Notes: generated by a model from the letters alone, not told the origin. 64,000 nt of DNA from Pseudarthrobacter defluvii (GCF_030323865.1 NZ_CP066362.1:1488001-1552000), one strand, 5' to 3'; shown: positions 1 through 8,324, counted from the stretch's first letter. Made by a program: numbers and translations.

Positions 1-763
1 CGACGTCCGTGGGGACGGGTTCGAAGGCATATTCATGCCCCACCACGCAGGCCGGCACCTCCACCGTGTTCCCCTGCATATCTGTAGGGATCCGCAGACC
101 CGCCGGAATCACCGCCGGCCGTGGCGGCAGGACGGCGACGGTATCGATGTCGCCACTCTTCAGGTTGACCTTCAGGACAGCGTTCATGCCGGCGTCCGCA
201 ACGTACGCGGTGTTGTCCCTGACGGCCAGGGCGTATGGGTGGGAATCCACGGTGCCCTTGTAGGTGGCAGGCGGGAAGTTTGGCCAGTTGGCCAGGCACT
301 GGGCGCTGACGTCATCCCCGAAGCCGTAACTTTGGTCGCCATCCGGGTTGTGGCGCCGCTCGTAATCGGCAAAGTTAGCGATGGTGTCCACGGTGCCCTT
401 GGAGTCAATCGACTTCAGGTATCCGTGCAGCCCGGCGGGGTCCCCTTGCCCGGCGCCCACGCTTTCAAGGAAGTAGGTTGTGCTGCCGCGGGTATCGGAA
501 CCGGCTACTTCCCAGCCCTTGGGCGTGGCCGTATCCAGGTCTTCGGCTGATCCGTCACGGCTGATGCGCGTGAGTTTCCCGGCAAAATCCTGGGACACCA
601 GGACGGCCTTGCCGGTTCCTGCGGCCACATGCAGCGGCGAGACCAGGCCGCCTGCAAGTACCTCGTAGTCCGGCGCCTTGGTGGAAGCGGCGGCCGGGCC
701 TGCGGACGCTATGGCAGCGGCCGAGGCGGTGATACAAGCTAAGAGTGCGAGTCTTTTCTTCAT
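1..763 (-). CDS. ScyD/ScyE-like secreted beta-propeller protein (3' end outside the window)
   Basis: About 254 residues are visible, starting at an ATG (763-761) and running off the left edge, so the C-terminus is missing. Residues 1-26 form a Sec signal peptide (MKKR followed by an Ala-rich core ending ASAGPAAA). The mature part has NHL/SMP-30-like blade phrases such as VLAGGLVSPLHVA, SHPYALAVRDNTAYVADAG and VLKVNLKSGDIDTVAVLP, which resemble the ScyD/ScyE family, extracytoplasmic proteins of mostly unknown role outside cyanobacteria. It is transcribed divergently from the deaminase at 939. Secretion is well supported; a specific substrate or function cannot be given. Confidence 0.8.
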   Translation of the reverse strand, partial: MKKRLALLACITASAAAIASAGPAAASTKAPDYEVLAGGLVSPLHVAAGTGKAVLVSQDFAGKLTRISRDGSAEDLDTATPKGWEVAGSDTRGSTTYFLESVGAGQGDPAGLHGYLKSIDSKGTVDTIANFADYERRHNPDGDQSYGFGDDVSAQCLANWPNFPPATYKGTVDSHPYALAVRDNTAYVADAGMNAVLKVNLKSGDIDTVAVLPPRPAVIPAGLRIPTDMQGNTVEVPACVVGHEYAFEPVPTDV

Positions 764-853
764 TGGGTACTCCGGGGTGCGGGGCCCTTGCGGGCTGGAT
801 ATGGAAGCCTCGGCTGAGGCAAAATATGTATCCCCCGGCGCAAGAGTAGGCCC

Positions 854-892
854 CTACCGGCGGGTAGTGTTGGGGGTATCCCCCCTTCCTGG
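854..892. repeat. Inverted repeats between divergent genes
   Basis: A 5-bp dyad CTACC/GGTAG (854-858 and 863-867) is followed by the near-palindrome GGGGGTATCCCCC. They lie between the divergent starts at 763 and 939 and could be operator sequence or small hairpins. Nothing links them to a known regulator. Confidence 0.3.
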
Positions 893-926
893 CCCCCTTT
901 CCATCCCCCCTAGGGTCACCGGTGGC

Positions 927-932
927 TAGGAT
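927..932 (+). promoter_or_regulatory. -10 element for a leaderless deaminase mRNA
   Basis: TAGGAT lies exactly 6 bases before the ATG at 939, so transcription should begin at or next to the start codon. No Shine-Dalgarno sequence is present. Confidence 0.6.
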
Positions 933-938
933 CGTGCT

Positions 939-1460
939 ATGAGCGCCGCAGAGCATGGAAACAGTTCCCTGGAACACTTCGAACGGGCCCAGCACCTTGA
1001 AGGCGCCCGGTACCTCGAACAGGCAGTGGACCTTGCCACCGCGAACGTGGGCCAGGGCGGCGGACCGTTTGGTGCGGTGGTGGTGACCCCCGACGGACGG
1101 GTCCACTCCGGCGTCAACAGGGTGACCCGGGACAACGATCCAACCGCCCATGCGGAGGTGGTGGCCATCCGCGCCGCCGCGGCCGCCACAGCTGATTTCG
1201 ACCTCACCGGATCGGTTCTCTACGCCAGCTGCGAGCCCTGCCCCATGTGCCTGGCTTCAGCTTTGTGGGCTCGAATCGGGCACGTCTATTTCGCCGCGGA
1301 CCGCCATGGCGCCGCAGCCGCCGGCTTCGACGACGCCCTCTTTTACGACTATTTCAGCGGCGCCGCACCGGAACTGATGCCGGTCACCCGGGGCGACATC
1401 CCGACGTCGGACGTCCCCTTCCAGACCTGGCGCGCCTTTGACAGCAGGAAGGAATACTGA
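939..1460 (+). CDS. Nucleoside/guanine deaminase (cytidine deaminase-like superfamily)
   Basis: A 173-residue zinc-dependent hydrolase expected to deaminate a purine or related base in the cytoplasm. The zinc site is complete: HAE at residues 71-73 supplies the His ligand and the catalytic Glu, and CEPCPMC at 98-104 supplies the PCxxC cysteines. Length and the C-terminal phrase PFQTWRAF resemble GuaD-type guanine deaminases more than TadA, but the substrate cannot be fixed from sequence. The ATG is leaderless (TAGGAT 6 bases upstream). The thioredoxin gene begins 2 bases after the stop, so the two are probably co-transcribed. Confidence 0.87.
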   Translation: MSAAEHGNSSLEHFERAQHLEGARYLEQAVDLATANVGQGGGPFGAVVVTPDGRVHSGVNRVTRDNDPTAHAEVVAIRAAAAATADFDLTGSVLYASCEPCPMCLASALWARIGHVYFAADRHGAAAAGFDDALFYDYFSGAAPELMPVTRGDIPTSDVPFQTWRAFDSRKEY

Positions 1461-1462
1461 CC

Positions 1463-1900
1463 ATGGAAACGACGCTGCTGAGCTGCCCTTCCTGCGGGAA
1501 GACCAACCGCGTGCCCGCCCAGGCCTCCGGCCACCCCCGCTGCGGCAACTGCAAGGCGGACCTGCCGTGGATCGTGGCCGCGGGCGACAACGACTTCGCT
1601 GCCGTGGCGGAGCAATCCGCCGTGCCGGTGCTGGTCGATTTCTGGGCCGCCTGGTGCGGACCCTGCCGGATGGTCAGCCCGGTCCTGGACAAGCTGGCGC
1701 GGGAATGCCCCGGGAAGATCAAGCTGGTGAAGGTGGACGTGGACAAGTCCCCGGGGCTCTCGCGGCGGTTCGACGTCCAGGCCATTCCCACGCTGATGGT
1801 GCTCATTGATGGGAAAGTAGCCGCGCGCCAGGCGGGTGCGGCGCCTGCAGAGGTCCTTCGGTCGTGGCTGGACAAGGCCCTCGCCGGCGCCCGCAGCTAA
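1463..1900 (+). CDS. trxC: Thioredoxin with N-terminal zinc ribbon (Trx2/TrxC type)
   Basis: A 145-residue thiol-disulfide oxidoreductase. Cysteines 8, 11, 27 and 30 form an N-terminal CxxC...CxxC zinc ribbon, as in Trx2/TrxC. The thioredoxin fold follows with the canonical active site WCGPC at residues 64-68 and the cis-proline segment AIPT. It should reduce protein disulfides in the cytoplasm, and zinc-ribbon thioredoxins are often tied to oxidative stress. A purine-rich ribosome binding site overlaps the end of the upstream deaminase gene. Whether the deaminase is a client or just a neighbour is not known. Confidence 0.9.
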   Translation: METTLLSCPSCGKTNRVPAQASGHPRCGNCKADLPWIVAAGDNDFAAVAEQSAVPVLVDFWAAWCGPCRMVSPVLDKLARECPGKIKLVKVDVDKSPGLSRRFDVQAIPTLMVLIDGKVAARQAGAAPAEVLRSWLDKALAGARS

Positions 1901-1939
1901 GGTACCCTTCCGGGCGGCTGCAGCTGAGACCCGGCGGAC

Positions 1940-3097
1940 CTACTGCCGGGCGCCCGGCAGCCGGGACAGTCCCTCCAGCAGGTCCTCTTGCCGTCCGCAC
2001 AGCGCGATCCGGACCCAGCCCTCGCCAATGGAGCCGAACGCCGTTCCCGGAGCCAGCGCCACGCCGGAGTCAGCGAGGAAGCGCCGGACCCAGGCACGGA
2101 CATCGCCGCCGGTGACGTGGGACATATCGGCCCATAAGTAAAACGCGCCCTGCGCAGGCAGGTAGCGGATCCCCTTTGCGGCCAGGACCGACGACGCCGC
2201 ATCCCGGTTCTCGCGGTAGTGCCGGTGTGCGTGCCGGACGTAGTCCTGCGGCCCAGTAAGCGCCGCCAGCGCCGCGTACTGTGGGGCGGACGCCACGCAG
2301 GAGACGATCGATTCCATGACGTTGTCCATCTTCTTTTCCAGCCCGGGCGGGCAGACCAGCGCGCCGATCCGCAGCCCGGTCAGCCCGTAGGTCTTGGACA
2401 GTGTCAGCGAAGTGAACACGCGCGCATCAGCCTCCGTGCCGCCGTCGAACCTCGCGGGACTGACGTGCGGGACGTCGTAGGTGAACGCCTCGTAGCACTC
2501 GTCCGAGATGACCCAGATGTCATGCCGGCGGGCCAGCTCCACCAGCTCCTGCACCAGTTCACCGTTGAGCACGGCACCCAGCGGGTTGGAGGGCGAGTTG
2601 AGCACCAGCACCCGGGTGCGGCTGGTGATGAGGGCCTCCACGTCGGCAACGCGCGGTTGGAAGCCGTGCTCCGGATGCAGCGGATAGCCCACTGGAACGG
2701 CGTTCAGCAGCCGGCTGGTCATGGCGAAAGTGGGGTAGCCGGGATTGGGGATCAGGATCTCGTCACCGGGGGAGAGCAGCATGCTCATGGCGAAGTGCAG
2801 GCCCTGCTGGGCGCCGGACACCACATACAGCCGCTCGGCGCCGACGTCCACACCCTGTTCCTCCCGGAACCTGGCGGCGAACGCCTCGCGCAGGGCCGGG
2901 ATTCCGGCGTTGGGGGTGTAGTTGGTCTCGTCCCGGTCCAGGCAGGCCATACCCGCGTCCAGGACGTGACGGGGGAGCGGGAAGCCGGGCTCCCCGATGC
3001 TCAGCACGATGGCTCCGGGAGTCCGCCATGCGGCCTCGGTGATCTCCCGGATCTGGTTCACGGGCACGTCGCGGACATGGGCGGCAAGCTGGGGCAT
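1940..3097 (-). CDS. PLP-dependent class I/II aminotransferase
   Basis: A 385-residue fold-type I aminotransferase. SPSNP (Asn171), ISDECYEAF (Asp199) and SLTLSKTYGLTGLRIG (Lys235, Schiff-base lysine) mark the cofactor site. The family includes aspartate, aromatic and N-succinyl-DAP aminotransferases; the true substrate is not evident. The start at 3097 is chosen because a reverse-strand TAGGAT (3110-3105) lies 7 bases upstream, the leaderless arrangement common here. An ATG at 3106 is in frame but overlaps that hexamer. It is divergent from truB, with only about 67 bp between the start codons. Confidence 0.87.
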   Translation of the reverse strand: MPQLAAHVRDVPVNQIREITEAAWRTPGAIVLSIGEPGFPLPRHVLDAGMACLDRDETNYTPNAGIPALREAFAARFREEQGVDVGAERLYVVSGAQQGLHFAMSMLLSPGDEILIPNPGYPTFAMTSRLLNAVPVGYPLHPEHGFQPRVADVEALITSRTRVLVLNSPSNPLGAVLNGELVQELVELARRHDIWVISDECYEAFTYDVPHVSPARFDGGTEADARVFTSLTLSKTYGLTGLRIGALVCPPGLEKKMDNVMESIVSCVASAPQYAALAALTGPQDYVRHAHRHYRENRDAASSVLAAKGIRYLPAQGAFYLWADMSHVTGGDVRAWVRRFLADSGVALAPGTAFGSIGEGWVRIALCGRQEDLLEGLSRLPGARQ

Positions 3098-3104
3098 GCC
3101 AGTC

Positions 3105-3110
3105 ATCCTA
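3105..3110 (-). promoter_or_regulatory. -10 element for a leaderless aminotransferase mRNA
   Basis: Reverse-strand TAGGAT with a 7-base spacer (GACTGGC) to the ATG at 3097. Confidence 0.55.
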
Positions 3111-3151
3111 GCTGTCCCGGTGGTCCGTACGGCGCCCCCAACCTGCGCCGA

Positions 3152-3157
3152 TATACT
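3152..3157 (+). promoter_or_regulatory. -10 element for a leaderless truB mRNA
   Basis: TATACT, a near-consensus -10 hexamer, lies 7 bases before the GTG at 3165. A GGGAGG follows it, but only 1 base from the start codon, too close to act as a ribosome binding site. Confidence 0.6.
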
Positions 3158-3164
3158 GGGAGGC

Positions 3165-4100
3165 GTGCTTTCTGGACTGGTGATAGTGGACAAGCCGCAG
3201 GGATGGACCAGCCATGATGTGGTTGGCAGGATGCGGCGCCTCGCAGGGACCCGGAAAGTAGGGCACGCTGGAACACTCGATCCCATGGCCACAGGCGTGC
3301 TGGTGCTCGGCATCAACAAAGCCACCCGCCTGCTGACCTACATCGTGGGCACCTCCAAGACCTACACCGCCACCATCCGGCTGGGACAGTCCACGGTGAC
3401 GGATGACGCTGAGGGCGAGGTCACGTACACCACCAGCGCCGCCGGCATCACGGAGCAGGAAATTTACGACGGCGTCGCGGCGCTAACGGGGGAGCTGCAG
3501 CAGGTGCCCAGCAGCGTCAGCGCCATCAAGGTGAACGGCGAACGCGCCTACGCACGCGTGCGGTCCGGCGAGGACGTCAAGCTCGCCGCGCGCCCGGTCA
3601 CCATCCACCGCTTCGACGTCCACGCCATCCGCAGGGACGCCGCGGCCAGCGTCGTGGACCTGGACGTGACGGTGGAGTGCTCCTCCGGTACGTACATCCG
3701 TGCCCTGGCCCGGGACCTGGGCAATGCCCTTGGTGTCGGCGGCCACCTCACCGCCCTCCGCCGGACCCAGGTGGGTCCCTACACCCTTGACCAGGCCCGC
3801 ACTCTGGAACAGCTCGCCGAAGAGCTCAACGTCCTGGACATGTCCCTGGCCGCGCGTGCCCTGATGCCCAACCGCGAACTCACCGCCGAGGAAACCGCAG
3901 AAATCTCGTTCGGCCGGCGGATCACTGCCGGTACGGCTCCCGGTACCCCCGGCGCCGCCACCGCTGAGCACCCTGCGGCAGGCTTCGCCCCCGACGGCAG
4001 CCTGGTGGCGCTCCTCGCCGATGCGGGCAGCTACGCCAAACCGGTCCTGGTCTTCGCGCCCGGCAACGGGGCGGCCGCCACCGCGGCTGCGGAGGCATAA
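3165..4100 (+). CDS. truB: tRNA pseudouridine(55) synthase
   Basis: A 311-residue enzyme that isomerises U55 in the T-loop of tRNAs. It opens with LSGLVIVDKPQGWTSHDVV, and the catalytic motif HAGTLDPMATGVLV places the nucleophile at Asp39. Later TruB signatures include VECSSGTYIRALARDLG. The GTG start agrees with family length and with the leaderless -10 upstream; the reading frame stays open further upstream, but that part does not resemble TruB. The C-terminus ends in a short Ala-rich tail. Two small membrane protein genes follow immediately, then ribF, which often neighbours truB in bacteria. Confidence 0.94.
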   Translation: MLSGLVIVDKPQGWTSHDVVGRMRRLAGTRKVGHAGTLDPMATGVLVLGINKATRLLTYIVGTSKTYTATIRLGQSTVTDDAEGEVTYTTSAAGITEQEIYDGVAALTGELQQVPSSVSAIKVNGERAYARVRSGEDVKLAARPVTIHRFDVHAIRRDAAASVVDLDVTVECSSGTYIRALARDLGNALGVGGHLTALRRTQVGPYTLDQARTLEQLAEELNVLDMSLAARALMPNRELTAEETAEISFGRRITAGTAPGTPGAATAEHPAAGFAPDGSLVALLADAGSYAKPVLVFAPGNGAAATAAAEA

Positions 4101-4102
4101 GC

Positions 4103-4456
4103 GTGGATGCGTATTTTTGGATCATCCTGGTCGTCGGCCTGGTGTCCACGGTGCTCTGCCTGGGGGCGGGAATCCTTAAGAAGGCGCCGAACGACGTCAC
4201 CCTCCTGTCCGTCGTGGCCGTGGAAGTGGCCCTGGTGGTCTACCTGGTGGGTTCGATCGTCCGCGTCATCGCCGGCGAACCGATCGCCGGCGAAGCGTGG
4301 GAATTTTGGGGCTACATGGCCACCGCCATGCTCCTGCCGCCCGCGGCTATCTACTGGGCCATCCTGGAGCGGACGCGGTGGAGCAACTTTGTCCTGGCCG
4401 CGGTCGGTGTCACTGCACTGGTGATGGCTGCCCGAATGAACCAGATCTGGTACTGA
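4103..4456 (+). CDS. Small integral membrane protein, function unknown
   Basis: A 117-residue protein with four predicted helices (about residues 5-25, 35-60, 72-92 and 96-112) separated by short loops. There is no signal peptide cleavage site and no catalytic motif. The GTG start lies 2 bases after the truB stop. It is followed 19 bases later by a second four-helix protein, and the pair may act together. I recognise no named family. Confidence 0.75.
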   Translation: MDAYFWIILVVGLVSTVLCLGAGILKKAPNDVTLLSVVAVEVALVVYLVGSIVRVIAGEPIAGEAWEFWGYMATAMLLPPAAIYWAILERTRWSNFVLAAVGVTALVMAARMNQIWY

Positions 4457-4475
4457 AGTGGAAGAAGCAGCAAGC

Positions 4476-4943
4476 ATGAAAGAGCAGCAGGCCCCCGGGG
4501 CCACCGGTGACGCACCCGTCCGCAACACCCGCAACACCGGTCCAGGCCGGCTGCTGATCGCGGTCTACGGAGTCTTCGCCATCTCGGCCACCGCCCGTGC
4601 CGGCTACCAGATCCTCACCAAATTTTCCGAGGCCCCGCTGGCATACCTGCTCTCCGCCTTCGCTGCCGTGGTGTACATCCTGGCTACGGTGTCGCTGGCC
4701 AAGGCAGGGACCACCTGGTTCAAAATCTCTGTTGCCGCCGTGCTGGTCGAGCTCGCGGGGGTCCTGGTGGTTGGGACGCTGAGCATCCTGGACTCGGTTC
4801 AGTTCCCGCATGAGACTGTCTGGTCCCTGTTCGGCCGTGGCTACGGCTTCATCCCCCTGCTGCTGCCCATCCTTGGCCTGGTGTGGCTGTACCGCCGCCG
4901 CCCCTCCGCGGCTGCGGCAGCTTCTGCCAAGGCTGCGGAGTGA
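4476..4943 (+). CDS. Small integral membrane protein, function unknown
   Basis: About 155 residues. A polar N-terminal stretch of roughly 30 residues precedes four hydrophobic helices, the last ending in a basic WLYRRR anchor, and an Ala-rich tail. The ATG at 4476 is preferred because GGAAGAAG lies about 8 bases upstream; a GTG at 4458 would add six residues but has no ribosome binding site. It sits between truB and ribF and probably belongs to the same transcript. No function can be assigned. Confidence 0.72.
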   Translation: MKEQQAPGATGDAPVRNTRNTGPGRLLIAVYGVFAISATARAGYQILTKFSEAPLAYLLSAFAAVVYILATVSLAKAGTTWFKISVAAVLVELAGVLVVGTLSILDSVQFPHETVWSLFGRGYGFIPLLLPILGLVWLYRRRPSAAAAASAKAAE

Positions 4944-4970
4944 CGGCGAAAGCCGCGCAGCGAATCCGGG

Positions 4971-5009
4971 TAACCTTGAAGAGTTCCGCAGCCGCCCGGC
5001 CGGCGGAAC
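4971..5009 (+). promoter_or_regulatory. Possible ribF promoter and leader hairpin
   Basis: TAACCT (4971-4976) could be a -10 box, giving a leader of about 60 bases. A 7-bp dyad GTTCCGC/GCGGAAC (4983-4989 and 5003-5009) follows. The leader is much too short for an FMN riboswitch. Confidence 0.35.
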
Positions 5010-5042
5010 GTCGATGCTTGCACGCAGCTTAAGGCGAGGGTG

Positions 5043-6026
5043 ATGGTCTACATCTGGAACGATCCGTCCGATGTCCCGGCGGACTTCGGCCCATCTGTTG
5101 TCACTTTCGGCAACTTCGACGGCGTTCACCGCGGCCACCAGCAGGTGCTGTCCCAGCTGATCCGTTCGGCCAGGCTCTCCCAGGCCAAGGCCGTAGCCAT
5201 CACCTTCGACCCCCACCCGGCAGTCATCCACCGGCCCGAAGCGGCGCCGGAGCTGATCATGGGACTGGATGACAAGCTGGAGGCGCTGGGGGAGCTTGGC
5301 CTGGACGCGATCCTGGTGGTCAAGTACTCGCTGGACCTTGCCAGCCTCACGGCCGAGGAGTTCGTGGAGCAGTACCTGGTGGACTGCCTGCACGCCAGCC
5401 ACGTGGTCATCGGCCACGACGCACGCTTCGGTCGCAATAACTCCGGCGACCTTGAGATCATGAAGGCCCTGGGCGACAAGTTCGGCTTCGACGTCCAGGT
5501 CATCAGCGAGTTTGGGTCCGAGGGCTACCCGTTGCATGACGACGACGGCACGGACCGCCGCTGCTCCTCCACCTGGGTGCGTGAGGCGCTGCAGGAGGGC
5601 GATGTCGCCACCGCCGCGTCCGTCCTGGGACGACCGCACCGGATGCGCGGCGAAGTGGTCCACGGCGCCGCCCGGGGCAGGGCGCTTGGTTTCCCCACGG
5701 CCAACCTTTCCTCGAATGCCACGGGCCTGATCCCTGCTGACGGCATTTACGCAGGCTGGCTGGTGGACCAGGCGGGCAAGCGCTGGCCGGCGGCAATTTC
5801 GGTAGGCTCCAACCCCACCTTCGACGGCGTCAGCCGCCAGGTGGAGGCGCATGTGATCGACAGGCCGGAGGAAGCCGTGGAGGACTTCGATCTGTACGAC
5901 CAGACAGTCATCGTGGAATTCGTGCAGCGCCTCCGCGGCATGGTGGCCTACCGTGGCCCTGAGGCCCTGGTGGAACAAATGCGGCTGGACGTGGCCCAGG
6001 CCCACCAGATCCTGGCCGGCCCCTGA
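5043..6026 (+). CDS. ribF: Bifunctional riboflavin kinase / FAD synthetase
   Basis: About 327 residues. It phosphorylates riboflavin to FMN and adenylylates FMN to FAD. The N-terminal nucleotidyltransferase domain carries TFGNFDGVHRGHQQVL (GNFDGVHxGH, the ATP-binding HxGH variant) and, later, RRCSSTWVREAL. The C-terminal riboflavin kinase domain is marked by GRALGFPTANL. The ATG at 5043 follows GAGGG closely; a GTG directly before it is in frame and would add one residue. Confidence 0.95.
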   Translation: MVYIWNDPSDVPADFGPSVVTFGNFDGVHRGHQQVLSQLIRSARLSQAKAVAITFDPHPAVIHRPEAAPELIMGLDDKLEALGELGLDAILVVKYSLDLASLTAEEFVEQYLVDCLHASHVVIGHDARFGRNNSGDLEIMKALGDKFGFDVQVISEFGSEGYPLHDDDGTDRRCSSTWVREALQEGDVATAASVLGRPHRMRGEVVHGAARGRALGFPTANLSSNATGLIPADGIYAGWLVDQAGKRWPAAISVGSNPTFDGVSRQVEAHVIDRPEEAVEDFDLYDQTVIVEFVQRLRGMVAYRGPEALVEQMRLDVAQAHQILAGP

Positions 6027-6070
6027 CTCCGGCCTCATTTGCCCGGGGTGAAAACAACGAAAGGCAGTGC

Positions 6071-6925
6071 GTGTCCGTCGAGAAGAACACCCGCAAGCTG
6101 GATAAGGGGATTGTCCGCGACTTCAGCTCACGGATGAGCTACGCCTCCTACCTGCAGCTTCCCACGCTGCTCAGCGCCCAGCAGCCGGTCAGCCAGCCTG
6201 AACACCACGACGAGCTGCTGTTCATCATCCAGCACCAGACCACGGAGCTGTGGCTGAAACTGGTCCTGCACGAACTGCGCAGCGCCGCCGCCTGGCTCCG
6301 GGAGGACGACCTGGGCTCGGCGCTCAAGGGCATCGCCCGGGTCAAGCACATCCAGAAGACCCTCACCGAGCAGTGGTCCGTCCTGGCCACCCTCACACCA
6401 ACCGAGTACTCGCAGTTCCGCGGCTTCCTGGGCAACTCCTCCGGTTTCCAGTCCGCCCAGTACCGCGCGGTGGAGTTTGTCCTGGGCAACAAGAACAGCA
6501 AAATGCTGCCCATCTTCGAGTCCGACCCGCAGGCCCACGGGATGCTGGCGGAGCTGCTGGCCGCCCCCAGCATCTACGACGAATTCCTGGCCTACCTGTC
6601 CCGGCAGGGGTTCGACGTGCCCCGTTCCGTCATGGACCGCGATGTAACGCTGGCCCACGAGTTCGCCCCGGAACTTGTCCCGCTCTTCAAGCACATCTAC
6701 GAAAACGCCGCGGACAACTGGGCCGCCTACGAGGCGTGCGAGGAACTCGTGGACCTGGAGGACAACTTCCAGCTCTGGCGGTTCCGGCACCTGCGCACCG
6801 TCCAGCGGACCATCGGCATGAAGACCGGCACCGGGGGATCCAGCGGTGTGACCTTCCTGCAGAAGGCCCTGGAACTGACGTTCTTCCCGGAACTATTCGC
6901 TGTCAGGACGGAGATCGGACAATGA
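6071..6925 (+). CDS. kynA: Tryptophan 2,3-dioxygenase
   Basis: A 284-residue heme dioxygenase that opens the indole ring of L-tryptophan to N-formylkynurenine. The family signature HHDELLFIIQHQTTELWLKL lies near residues 45-64, and the FRGFLGNSSGFQSAQYR and RNVQR-like (HLRTVQRTIG) segments are present. The GTG start has GAAAGG upstream. The final codons overlap kynU in an ATGA junction, so translation is probably coupled. The following step, kynurenine formamidase, is not encoded next to it. Confidence 0.95.
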   Translation: MSVEKNTRKLDKGIVRDFSSRMSYASYLQLPTLLSAQQPVSQPEHHDELLFIIQHQTTELWLKLVLHELRSAAAWLREDDLGSALKGIARVKHIQKTLTEQWSVLATLTPTEYSQFRGFLGNSSGFQSAQYRAVEFVLGNKNSKMLPIFESDPQAHGMLAELLAAPSIYDEFLAYLSRQGFDVPRSVMDRDVTLAHEFAPELVPLFKHIYENAADNWAAYEACEELVDLEDNFQLWRFRHLRTVQRTIGMKTGTGGSSGVTFLQKALELTFFPELFAVRTEIGQ

Positions 6926-8181
6926 GCATCCACCAGGAAAACCGCGCAGGCGTGACCGACGAGGACCTCCGCCGGCGGGCCGAAGAACTGGATGGCAAGG
7001 ACGCCCTGGCGCGTTACCGGGACCTCTTCATCGGCACGGAAACTGCGTTGTCCTACCTTGACGGCAACTCCCTGGGCCGCCCCCTGAAGCGGACTGCCGA
7101 CGATGTGGCCGCCTTTATCCGGGACGAATGGGGAGGCCGGCTCATCCGCGGCTGGGACGAGAAGTGGCTGGCCCTGCCCCATGGCATCGGCGACCAGCTG
7201 GGCCGCGCGGTCCTTGGCGCCGCTCCGGGGCAGACCATCATCGCCGACTCCACCACCGTGGTGCTCTATAAGCTGATCCGGGCAGCCCTTGCCGCGGTGC
7301 AGGACCCGGACCGCAACGAGCTGGTGCTGGACACGGAAAACTTCCCCACGGACCGGTACCTGGTGGAGGGCATCGCCCTCGAGGAGGGCCTGACCCTGCG
7401 CTGGATCCAGCCGGATCCCGCCGCCGGGGTGACCGTTGAACAGGTGCGCCAGGCCACCGGGCCGCGCACCGCCGTCGTACTCCTCAGCCAGATCGCCTAC
7501 CGCTCCGGCCACCTCGCCGACCTGGCGGGCATCACCGCTGCAGTGCACGACGCAGGCGCTGTGGTGGTGTGGGACCTTTGCCATTCGGCGGGGTCGGTGG
7601 AGATCGACCTGGACGGCGCGGACGTGGACTTCGCCGCCGGGTGCACGTACAAGTACCTCAACGGAGGGCCGGGGTCGCCGGCGTTCGCCTACGTCAACGC
7701 CCGGCACCTGCCGTCGCTGAACCAGCCGATCTGGGGCTGGATGGGCCGCAAGGACGCCTTCGAAATGGCGGCGGGCTATGAACCGGCCGCGGGCATCCGG
7801 GGCTTCCTCAGCGGCACCCCCGCCATCTTCGGCATGATCGCCATGCAGGGCACCCTGGACCTCATCGAGGAAGCATCCATGGCCGCCATCCGGGAGAAGT
7901 CCGTGGCGCTGACCGGCTTCGCGGTGGACGTCTTCGACGCCTGGCTGGCACCCCTGGGCGCCGAACTGGCATCGCCCCGGGAACCGGGGGAGCGCGGGGG
8001 CCACATCACCGTGGACCACCCGGACTTCACCAAGGCCACCGTCGAGGCGCTTTGGGACGGGGACGTGATTCCGGACTTCCGCTCACCGCACGGCATCCGG
8101 GTGGGGCTGTCCCCGCTGAGCACCAGCTTCGCCGAAGTCCTGCAGGGCATGGCGGCCATCCGGGACCGGCTGCAGCGCTGA
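6922..8181 (+). CDS. kynU: Kynureninase
   Basis: A 419-residue PLP enzyme that cleaves kynurenine to anthranilate and alanine. The ATG overlaps the kynA stop (ATGA). Features seen are YLDGNSLGRPLKR near the N-terminus, VVVWDLCHSAGSVEIDL, the Schiff-base lysine in GCTYKYLNGGPGSPAF (Lys244) and the C-terminal IRVGLSPLSTSF. Its length matches bacterial kynureninases. With kynA it forms a two-gene route from tryptophan towards anthranilate or NAD precursors, but kynB must lie elsewhere or be replaced by another amidase. Confidence 0.95.
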   Translation: MSIHQENRAGVTDEDLRRRAEELDGKDALARYRDLFIGTETALSYLDGNSLGRPLKRTADDVAAFIRDEWGGRLIRGWDEKWLALPHGIGDQLGRAVLGAAPGQTIIADSTTVVLYKLIRAALAAVQDPDRNELVLDTENFPTDRYLVEGIALEEGLTLRWIQPDPAAGVTVEQVRQATGPRTAVVLLSQIAYRSGHLADLAGITAAVHDAGAVVVWDLCHSAGSVEIDLDGADVDFAAGCTYKYLNGGPGSPAFAYVNARHLPSLNQPIWGWMGRKDAFEMAAGYEPAAGIRGFLSGTPAIFGMIAMQGTLDLIEEASMAAIREKSVALTGFAVDVFDAWLAPLGAELASPREPGERGGHITVDHPDFTKATVEALWDGDVIPDFRSPHGIRVGLSPLSTSFAEVLQGMAAIRDRLQR

Positions 8182-8223
8182 GCGCCCCCGCTGTCACCGC
8201 TGCCCCGTTTCGGGCGCACTGTT

Positions 8224-8253
8224 TCGACAAGGTTAGGCCGGGGCCGGTAAACT
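8224..8253 (+). promoter_or_regulatory. rpsO promoter
   Basis: TCGACA (8224-8229) and TAAACT (8248-8253) are separated by 18 bases, giving a 5' leader of about 135 bases before rpsO. Confidence 0.5.
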
Positions 8254-8261
8254 GGACGATG

Positions 8262-8324
8262 GATCCGGCTGCAGTCCGTGGCGGCTGGCTCCTGTTGTTG
8301 GCGCCTCCTCCGGTTTTCCGGATC
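8262..8324 (+). promoter_or_regulatory. rpsO leader with long-range stem
   Basis: GATCCGG (8262-8268) pairs perfectly with CCGGATC (8318-8324), closing a loop of about 50 bases in the rpsO 5' leader. S15 represses its own mRNA through leader RNA in several bacterial phyla, so this is a candidate autoregulatory structure. The exact fold is not established. Confidence 0.35.

Noticed and set aside
4944..5042. FMN riboswitch before ribF
   Set aside because: The gap is under 100 bases and lacks the conserved RFN helices.
4410..6038. 542-codon antisense frame over ribF and a membrane gene
   Set aside because: It runs through two well-supported genes and an intergenic gap, with no family resemblance.
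6250..6921. Long in-frame extension upstream of kynU
   Set aside because: It lies over kynA in another frame and does not resemble kynureninase. The ATG at 6922 is the real start.
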